Position numbers and translations under genes: made by a program. From an uncultured Caulobacterales bacterium (lineage in GTDB: Bacteria > Pseudomonadota > Alphaproteobacteria > Caulobacterales > Maricaulaceae): DNA of 64,000 bases. This document shows, piece after piece, positions 37,912-46,200 of the stretch (within the stretch, counting starts at the first letter, position 1; each line of letters starts with the position of its first letter). Under the pieces are notes generated by a model. That model saw only the letters and a list, made by a program, of their open reading frames with translations. It was not told where the DNA came from and made no database searches. Where the stretch lies: NCBI GenBank assembly GCA_947503715.1, contig CANNER010000001.1:992001-1056000 (forward strand), in the 5' to 3' direction.

Positions 37912-39657
37912 ATGTCAATTAAACTTTCAAGTTACTTCCCAATTCTAGATTGGGGTCGTCGTTACAAAGGTGAGACTTTCGTAAATGACGGCATCGCTGC
38001 CGTTATTGTAACGATCATGCTCATTCCGCAATCATTGGCCTATGCTCTTTTGGCTGGATTACCGCCCCAAGTGGGACTCTATGCCAGTATTTTGCCGCTT
38101 GTCGCCTACGCCATTTTCGGAACGAGTAAAGCGCTGGCGGTAGGCCCTGTCGCTGTCATCTCATTAATGACGGCCGCGGCAGCAGGCAAGATAGCGGCGC
38201 AAGGCTCTCCCGAATATTTGGCCGTTGCAATATTATTAGCGCTTATTTCAGGTGCGATGCTTCTTGTCATGGGGCTTTTTAAACTTGGCTTCATCGCAAA
38301 CTTTCTAAGCCACCCTGTTATTTCGGGTTTCATTACAGCATCGGGAATACTAATCGCTGTAAGCCAGCTAAAACATATTCTGGGGGTAAAAGTTACCGGG
38401 CATAACTTGTTAGAAATCGGCCAAACCCTCATCTCGAAAATACCCGAAACGAACATGCCGACTTTAATAATAGGCATCATCTCAACAGTCTTTCTATTTT
38501 GGGTTCGCGGAAACCTGAAACCTTTGCTCAGAAATATGGGATTAAGCGAAAAGCTGGCAGGCATTGGAGCCCGTGTTGGTCCTGTCATCGCCGTCGCCGT
38601 CTCAATTTTAGCCGTCCTATTTTTGGACCTTGAAGACAAAGGCGTCAAAATTGTTGGAGATATACCCAAAGGCCTTCCGCCTATTGCCGCTCCGGAATTT
38701 GATATGACGCTTTGGATAAGTCTTCTTGGCTCTTCCTTAATTATTGCGATTATCGGTTTCGTGGAATCCGTCTCTGTCGCACAAACATTAGCCGCAAAGA
38801 AACGCCAGCGTATTGAACCTGACCAAGAACTCATCGCACTTGGCGCTTCCAATATTGCCTCTGCATTTTCTGGCGGTTATTCAGTTACGGGCGGTTTTGC
38901 GCGGTCAGCTGTCAATTTTGACGCCGGAGCTGAGACACCGGCCGCGGGAGGGTTCACCGCCATCGGCATCGCGCTCGCAACATTGTTTCTGACGCCTCTA
39001 TTATACAATCTACCAATCGCGACGCTTGCAGCGACGATCATAGTAGCGGTCTTGTCGCTTGTAAATTTCCCGGACATAAAACAGGCTTCGAATTATTCGA
39101 AGAGTGATTTTGCCGCGATGATGGCGACAATCCTTCTCACGTTAACTATAGGCGTGGAAGCCGGCGTCATGGCAGGTGTAGTGATTTCAATTGCGATGTT
39201 CCTCTATCGTTCATCCCGTCCGCATTACGCGATTGTCGGACAAGTTCGCGATACAGAGCACTTTAGAAATGTTGATCGGTACGATGTCATTACAAGCCCC
39301 CGCGTTGTTACAATGCGGGTAGATGAGTCCCTCTATTTTGCAAATGCGCGCTATCTTGAAGACGCTATTTACGAACGAGCACTCGCTTCTGACACGGTCG
39401 AACATGTCATTCTCATGTGCTCTGCCGTCAACGATATTGACCTGTCCGCACTGGAGAGTCTCGAATCTATAAACGAGCGGCTGAAGTCCGCAAAAATCAC
39501 CTTTCATCTCTCGGAGGTGAAAGGTCCGGTCATAGACAAGTTGGAAAAATCCCACTTGACGCATGATCTCACCGGGGAGGTGTTTTTAAGTCAGCATAGC
39601 GCTATCAAAAAGATATGCGGAAATGCATTTGATACAGAAGTGGAATATTACCTCTAA
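37912..39657 (+). CDS. SulP-family anion transporter with STAS domain
   Basis: 581 residues, same architecture as the SulP at 6735-8483 (PQSLAYALLAGLPPQVGLYAS; STAS with DIDLSALESLESINERL). In this context it may export sulfite or sulfate produced by persulfide oxidation, or import sulfate; this is inference. Its TAA shares one base with the cydA ATG, so the sulfide and cytochrome bd genes form one transcription unit. Confidence 0.9.
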   Translation: MSIKLSSYFPILDWGRRYKGETFVNDGIAAVIVTIMLIPQSLAYALLAGLPPQVGLYASILPLVAYAIFGTSKALAVGPVAVISLMTAAAAGKIAAQGSPEYLAVAILLALISGAMLLVMGLFKLGFIANFLSHPVISGFITASGILIAVSQLKHILGVKVTGHNLLEIGQTLISKIPETNMPTLIIGIISTVFLFWVRGNLKPLLRNMGLSEKLAGIGARVGPVIAVAVSILAVLFLDLEDKGVKIVGDIPKGLPPIAAPEFDMTLWISLLGSSLIIAIIGFVESVSVAQTLAAKKRQRIEPDQELIALGASNIASAFSGGYSVTGGFARSAVNFDAGAETPAAGGFTAIGIALATLFLTPLLYNLPIATLAATIIVAVLSLVNFPDIKQASNYSKSDFAAMMATILLTLTIGVEAGVMAGVVISIAMFLYRSSRPHYAIVGQVRDTEHFRNVDRYDVITSPRVVTMRVDESLYFANARYLEDAIYERALASDTVEHVILMCSAVNDIDLSALESLESINERLKSAKITFHLSEVKGPVIDKLEKSHLTHDLTGEVFLSQHSAIKKICGNAFDTEVEYYL

Positions 39658-41072
39658 TGGAACCTATCGTCAGCGAACTGGCAGTGAACCTCGCAAGAGC
39701 GCAATTTGCCTTTACCGTCTCTTTTCATATTATTTTCCCAGCCTTTTCGATCGGCCTTGCGAGCTACCTGATGGTGCTTGAAGGTCTTTGGCTGAAAACG
39801 GGAAGTGATACCTACCTTCGCCTCTTCAAATATTGGCGTAAAATTTTTGCCGTGGCGTTTGGCATGGGCGTCGTTTCCGGCATCGTCATGGCCTATCAAT
39901 TTGGTACGAATTGGAGCGTCTTTTCGGATAAGGCAGGGCCAGTCATTGGACCGCTCATGGCCTATGAGGTTTTGACGGCCTTCTTCCTCGAAGCGGGTTT
40001 CCTTGGCATCATGTTGTTTGGCATGGGCCGGGTGTCCAAGCGGCTGCATTTTATTGCGACCATAATGGTGGCCTTTGGGACACTGTTGTCCGCGACTTGG
40101 ATCCTCTCCGTGAATAGCTGGATGCAAACACCCGCAGGCTTCTCTATCAATGAGGCTGGGCAATTCATCCCTGAGAGCTGGATGGAGATTATTTTCAATC
40201 CGAGCTTCCCTTACCGTCTCGTCCATATGGTTTTAGCCGCCTATCTGACGACAGCTTTCGTTGTCGGCGCAGTTGGTGCGTGGCACTTGCTAAAGGATAG
40301 AACCAATGAAGAGGCCCGTAAAATGTTCTCGATGGCAATGTGGATGGCCGCGATTGTCGCTCCCATTCAGATCATCGCGGGCGACTTTCACGGCATCAAT
40401 ACGCTGGAGCATCAGCCCGCTAAAGTGATGGCTATGGAAGGTCATTTTGAGAGCCATGATCACGGTGCACCGCTTTATCTGTTCGGCATTCCGGATCAGG
40501 AAAACCAAGAACTGAAATATGCGATTGGCATTCCCAAAGCCTCGTCGCTCATCCTCAAACATGATTTAAACGCACCGCTTGCCGGGCTGGATACAATTCC
40601 GCGCGAAGATCAGCCGCCCGTCGCAATCGTCTTCTGGAGCTTCCGCATCATGGTTGGCATTGGGATGCTTATGCTACTTGTTGGCGTGACAAGCCTATTC
40701 CTGAGATGGCGAAAGCGCCTTTATGAGGCCAGCCTATTTCACAAGTTTGCGCTTGTGATGGGGCCGAGTGGATTTGTCGCCGTCCTCGCGGGTTGGATCA
40801 CAACGGAGGTCGGACGCCAACCCTTCACCGTATACGGCATGCTTCGGACGACAGAATCGATTGCGCCTGTTGAGGCGCCCGCCGTCGCAGCATCGCTTCT
40901 CGCCTTCGTTGTGGTCTATTTCGCGCTCTTTGGCGCGGGAACTTATTACATTCTGAAAATGATGAACAAGACACCGGGCGAGCTTGGCAAATTACCAGGC
41001 ACAGTCACAAGGACTGCGGGCACAACGCCCGCCGCCTCTCTTGATCCCGATGCCATGAACCACGCCGAATAG
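39657..41072 (+). CDS. cydA: Cytochrome bd quinol oxidase subunit I (CIO-type, short Q-loop)
   Basis: 471 residues, shorter than E. coli CydA (522), as in cyanide-insensitive CioA proteins with a short Q-loop. His24 in FTVSFHIIFPAF is the heme b595 ligand candidate. YEVLTAFFLEAGFLG carries the conserved acidic residues, and GRQPFTVYGMLRT the quinol region. bd oxidases resist sulfide, which fits their linkage to SQR here. Translationally coupled to sulP. Confidence 0.94.
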   Translation: MEPIVSELAVNLARAQFAFTVSFHIIFPAFSIGLASYLMVLEGLWLKTGSDTYLRLFKYWRKIFAVAFGMGVVSGIVMAYQFGTNWSVFSDKAGPVIGPLMAYEVLTAFFLEAGFLGIMLFGMGRVSKRLHFIATIMVAFGTLLSATWILSVNSWMQTPAGFSINEAGQFIPESWMEIIFNPSFPYRLVHMVLAAYLTTAFVVGAVGAWHLLKDRTNEEARKMFSMAMWMAAIVAPIQIIAGDFHGINTLEHQPAKVMAMEGHFESHDHGAPLYLFGIPDQENQELKYAIGIPKASSLILKHDLNAPLAGLDTIPREDQPPVAIVFWSFRIMVGIGMLMLLVGVTSLFLRWRKRLYEASLFHKFALVMGPSGFVAVLAGWITTEVGRQPFTVYGMLRTTESIAPVEAPAVAASLLAFVVVYFALFGAGTYYILKMMNKTPGELGKLPGTVTRTAGTTPAASLDPDAMNHAE

Positions 41073-41081
41073 GAGGCCATA

Positions 41082-42083
41082 ATGTTTGATCTACCAACAA
41101 TTTGGGCCGGTCTTCTGGCCGTTGCCATCTTCATCTATGTAATTCTTGACGGGTTCGACCTTGGCATTGGTCTCGTTTTCCCATTCTTGGAAACGGATAA
41201 ATGCCGCGATGTCGCTATGAACTCTGTCGCCCCCGTTTGGGATGGTAATGAGACTTGGCTAGTCCTCGGCGGCGGCGGCTTGCTGGCGGCATTCCCTTTA
41301 GCTTATGCGGTTGTACTCCCTGCGCTTTACGCCCCTTTCATCGTTATGATTTTGGCGCTCGTCTTTCGGGGCGTCGCTTTTGAATATCGCTGGAGAGATA
41401 AGGCGCACGAGAAGACATGGGATAAGTCATTCTTTTTCGGATCGCTTCTTGCCACTTTTTCACAAGGCATTGTCCTCGGCGCATTTGTGCAAGGCATTGA
41501 GGTTGAAGGCCGGGCCTATGGCGGCGGTTGGTGGGATTGGTTGACCCCTTTCTCCATGATGTGCGGCGTGGCTCTGACAGCTGGATATGCTCTGCTAGGA
41601 TCAACTTGGCTTGTGATGAAGACGGAAGGTATCCTGCGCGAGAAGGCCTACCGCATCTCCAAAATCACGGCGGTCGCGACATTGGCTTTTATGGGAATCG
41701 TCAGCCTTTGGACGCCTTTCTTGTCCCCTGAAATCGCGGAGCGGTGGTTCACATTCCCGCGGCTTCTTTTCGTTCTGCCAGTTCCAACACTCGTCTTTAT
41801 TCTCGCGGGAGTCTTGGCATTCGGATTGTTGAAACGCCGGGATAATTTGCCTTTTTTTACAACAATTGGCATATTCCTTCTCTGCTTCATCGGTCTTGGC
41901 ATCGGCATCACGCCTTATATCGTCCCGCGCGCGATCACGATTGCCGAGGCAGCGGCGCCCGACAAAAGCCTGATGTTCATGTTGGTCGGCGCGCTCATAC
42001 TATTGCCCATGATCTTGGCATACACAGCTTATTCCTATTGGGTGTTCAGAGGCAAAGTTGATCCAGAAGCGGGGTACCACTAA
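41082..42083 (+). CDS. cydB: Cytochrome bd quinol oxidase subunit II
   Basis: 333 residues, about eight membrane segments. The N-terminal DGFDLGIG and WDGNETWLVLGGGGLLAAFPLAYA are CydB signatures. Starts 9 bp after cydA with AGGAGG before the ATG; the stop shares one base with the ATG of the 49-residue gene. Confidence 0.95.
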   Translation: MFDLPTIWAGLLAVAIFIYVILDGFDLGIGLVFPFLETDKCRDVAMNSVAPVWDGNETWLVLGGGGLLAAFPLAYAVVLPALYAPFIVMILALVFRGVAFEYRWRDKAHEKTWDKSFFFGSLLATFSQGIVLGAFVQGIEVEGRAYGGGWWDWLTPFSMMCGVALTAGYALLGSTWLVMKTEGILREKAYRISKITAVATLAFMGIVSLWTPFLSPEIAERWFTFPRLLFVLPVPTLVFILAGVLAFGLLKRRDNLPFFTTIGIFLLCFIGLGIGITPYIVPRAITIAEAAAPDKSLMFMLVGALILLPMILAYTAYSYWVFRGKVDPEAGYH

Positions 42084-42232
42084 TGCCCAAATTTAAATTT
42101 CTCCAAGAAAAAGACACGCACATAGAGAAAACAGGGCCAAAGGAGCTGCTTTGGTTTGTCGGACTATGGGGATTGGGCTTCGTCACCATCACCATCGTTG
42201 GCACCCTCATCAAGCTCGTTTTGAGAACATAA
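42083..42232 (+). CDS. Small cyd-operon membrane protein (DUF2474-like)
   Basis: 49 residues: polar start with ending TGPKELLWFVGLWG and one membrane helix (about 23-47). Position right after cydB, overlap of stop and start, and the GLWGLGF pattern match the DUF2474/CydX-like small subunits of bd oxidases, which stabilise the complex. Too short for most gene callers. Confidence 0.78.
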   Translation: MPKFKFLQEKDTHIEKTGPKELLWFVGLWGLGFVTITIVGTLIKLVLRT

Positions 42233-42233
42233 G

Positions 42234-42413
42234 ATGAGTGCGCGGGTATCAATGAGACGACTGAGCCCAAAAAAAGCCATCAGCTGTGTTAAGGATCACA
42301 AGAAAGAGCTTTTCTGGGTCTGGATTGCCTATCAGTCCATAAAAGGTATGACAACGCTGACGTTGATATGGATACCTCTCTGGCTTGTCTGGAGAGGGCA
42401 GTCAGACGGCTAG
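42234..42413 (+). CDS. Second small membrane protein at end of cyd operon
   Basis: 59 residues. Basic N-terminus (SMRRLSPKKAISCVKDHKKEL) then one or two hydrophobic stretches with several Trp (LFWVWIAYQSIKG, LTLIWIPLWLVWRG). It begins 1 bp after the DUF2474-like gene, so coupling is likely. I do not recognise the family. It may be an accessory subunit of this bd oxidase. Confidence 0.6.
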   Translation: MSARVSMRRLSPKKAISCVKDHKKELFWVWIAYQSIKGMTTLTLIWIPLWLVWRGQSDG

Positions 42414-43295
42414 TTTCAAACAAATACTAATACTGTCAAACTAACTAAATCTTCCATATGGTCTTGACACGTCAGCCCTCGGAAAATGGCAATACCCGAG
42501 AATCTAACAACGCTAAAACATGACGCCTCTTTTTCTGCTTTGGGGCAAAGCGGACCTAAGCTATATTTGTATCTGGACGGTTGAACCAACATCCTGATGA
42601 AGTTTTATTAAACATGAGCTGCGGTACGATCAAAGCACGCGGACCGTTTTCATCGGAAGAGACAGATAAGTAAAACGACTACAAAGAATTACTCATGGAG
42701 TGGTGTGAAACGCGGGCCCACCATGAAGAGGTAGTATGGCAGCCAATTAAACTTAAAGGAAAAAAACCTCACCGAGAATATATCGCAATTGAGCTCATCC
42801 AGTGTCACAAGATAAACTCAATGTTGGAGAAACTTAGTGGTGGCGTGAGGTCTTTATTACTCAATATAGCGAGCAAATTGAGTGTACGAAAGATTTTGTC
42901 ACCGTAGTTATTGTTAGACAGGCGAGAGTGTTCGGGCCTGAACTCATCCACTTTGCATAGGTTGACCCAAATTTTTCGACAAAAGTGTTTATCGTTTCAA
43001 AAAACACATTAACACCATTTTCGATCAGTGATTCTTCGAAATCACAAAAGCTGAGATTGAAGCAATAATACATCCAGACGACACCTTTAATGACATCTGG
43101 ATGAAACCGATGATGAGACTACATACACGTTTTCATCAACAGTTCTTAGAGCAATGTACGAGAACTGGAGTTAACGCGACAAAGCCCAATTAAATCTCCA
43201 GCATTTTATAAATCATGACACGAAATAAAAGACAGCCCGCAGCAGACGAAAGTAACTTCAGCTAATGACTTGAGTTGTGGCTGCAAAGTTTGTCC
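42414..43295. other. Non-coding stretch between cyd operon and RTX gene
   Basis: About 880 bp, AT-rich. Only short open frames without motifs or ribosome sites are present (for example 42695-42907). Nothing recognisable, and no IS or tRNA signal seen. Confidence 0.5.
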
Positions 43296-46200
43296 TCAAA
43301 GAATGAAATCACCATCATCAATATCTGCAATGTCTGTATTGAGAAGCACGATCTCATCGCCGTTCTTCAGGTCAATAATGACATGATTGCCGGAACTTCG
43401 AATAGCATCCGCGACATCAGAAAATTCGACAAAACCGAAATCTGTTAGATCAATCGCATCATCGCCATTCTTGTTGAAATCAACAATTCGATCTCTGCCC
43501 GTTCCCGCTTCGAAAATGAAGATATCATTACCTTCATTGCCTTGCAGTCGATCATTTCCGGCGCCACCATTGATTTCATCATGACCACGGCCGCCACGAA
43601 TATCATCGACGTCCCCGCCGCCGAAAAGAATATCATCGCCCTGTCCGGCTAAGATTAAATCGTTTCCTGCCCCGCCATCGACAGTATCATTTTCATCACC
43701 ACTGACGATGGAGTCATTTCCGCCGCCGCCATCAATTGTGTCTTCGCCTTCATTTCCGCGCAAGACATCACTGCCCTCGCCACCAAAAATCTGATCATCG
43801 CCAAGGCCGCCAAAGATAAAGTCCCGCGCCAAACCGCCGGATATTATGTCATCACCACTTCCGCCGGCTAGAAAATCTCCGCCGTCACTGCCCGTGATTA
43901 TATCATTTCCGCCCATACCGAAGAGGCGGTTCGTTTCTCCGCCAGCGATCAAAACGTCATCTCCGGCGCCGCCCCGGAGGTTTTCAACGCTATCCAAAGA
44001 CGCGGTCCCGATAATATTATCAAAATCATCAAAGAGTGTGATTGTCCCCGTGGCGAGATCACCTTCGATATGATCGACGGTTGCATCCACATCCAGACGG
44101 TCAGACCCTTCGCCGCCTATGATCGTGTTCGTACCGCCACCAATGGCGATAAGGTCATTCCCGCCACCTCCATCAATCGTATTATTTTGTCTGTTGCCGA
44201 AAAGTCTGTCATCGAAAGCTGATCCAATAATGTTCTCAAAGCCAGAAATTTCATCCCGACCAGAAGCCGCATTATTTGTGAAAGTCGAATTCAATCCGAC
44301 CGTCACACCTTTGCCGTTTCCATTGTCGTAAGTTTCAAAAGAAAGCGTATCAGAGCCGTCACCACCGCGCAAAATATCATCACCTGCGCCGCCAACAATC
44401 AGATCGTCGCCATCCCCACCTGATATAATATCGTCTTGGGAGGACCCTATAATTGTTTCGTCGCCAGCACTTCCTGCAACATTAATTTCTTGATTTTGCG
44501 CCCCCCAGTTCGTGAAACCAAATCCGGAAAGGTCCAGGAAACCGGCATTGCCTAGTGTAATATCCAGAATATCAACTGCGCTCGCTCCATATTGACTACC
44601 TTTAATTTCGAGAGTTTCTGAGAAGCCTGTTCCGCCAATTTGAGCGGCGTCAATAATAATTATATTTTCTGTCCCATTGGAACTCACCGCATTCGCGCCA
44701 AACTCTAAAATTTCGATCGACTCAATAATCAGACCTCTCAAGTCAATTTCGGAGCCCTCGGCAATATTGACTGAAAGCATGTCAACATCCGCACCGCCAT
44801 TGACAATTTCGCCCGTGGCGGCGTCATCCTCATTAAAATATCTGAATATGTCATCGCCGCTTCCACCGCTTAGCGTATCAACGCCCGAACTCCCGAGAAT
44901 TTCATCATTTCCGCCATTACCGAGAATACTGTCATTCTGCGTTGAGCCTACAATCGTTTCATTATCTCCATTGCCTATGACGTTGATTTCATTATTCGCG
45001 TTATTCCAATCGGTGAAAGTGAACTGCGAAAGACTGAAATTATCGACAACCCCTAAGAAGATTGTGAAAAGATCATTTGCGTTCGGGTTTTGCGGACTGG
45101 ACCCGATGATGTGGAGATCATTCGCCAATTTGCCGACGTCGCCAAATTGGTTAGCAGTGAACACGGCTCCCGCTTCTCCGCCTTGGGCGGATGTTGCGAA
45201 CTGGAACTCTTGGAATGAGACAAGATTCACGTCTCTAAAATCAATCTCGTCTCCATCAGCAATATCAATGGCTAGTCGATCTGTGCCCTCCAAACCACCG
45301 CTGATAAATTGTCCTGCAACCGCATCACTGGCGCTTAGAAATATCAATGTATCATCACCGGAAGCGCCAGATGCTTCCGTCAAATCTGCACTCACGTAGA
45401 TCGTGTCATTACCAAATGAACCTGAGATTCGCTCAACATTCATAAAGCTATCATCGGTGGCAGAGGACTGGCCTGTAATATTAGAAAAGGCTATGCCTTC
45501 CACAGCATCAATCGTTACGCCATCTGCAAGGCCAGATAAGTTATAGCTCAGCCGATCTGAACCGGCTCTGCCATCAAAAAAAGACCCTGTGGCACTCAGA
45601 TGGGCAATGTCGTTTTCATCACCTCCTGTAAAATTAGCAAAATTAACACCTGAGACTCTGAAAGTATTATTCGAAAGTAATGACCCAATGAAGGTTTCTA
45701 CCTCCAAACCTTGAACAAGAGGAAAGCCTCCACCCTGACTGGTTACGACATAATCAGCTCCTGAAATAAAGCTACTGTCAACACGAATATCAACACCTGA
45801 GCTTGCACTGAGATCAAGCGTGTCTTGGCCGTCGCCACCATCAAACCTGTCATTCCCGCCAATGTAATTGAAGCGGTCATCGCCAGCATCGCCAAAAACG
45901 ATGTTGTTATCGGACCGATCAAGGATGAGGTCGTCACCCCCGCCGCCATTGGCATTTTCGATTGAAAACAGGGAGTCCCCTACAGAGTTACCAATGCTTG
46001 ACGGAAAAGCCTCTCCATTCGCCAGATCAATTGTGAGATTGGCAGAGGTATAGCTGTAATCCGCCGTGTCATTACCATTGCCCCCATCCAAAACATCATC
46101 ACCGCCGCCGCCGATTAGAACATCATCTCCGTCACCTGCAAAAATTACATCATCGCCATTGCCGCCATCAATGCGGTTATTGTCATCATTGCCAGTGATG

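Noticed and set aside
42695-43073. Short frames in the gap before the RTX gene
   Set aside because: About 70 codons each, no motif, overlapping on opposite strands, no ribosome site.
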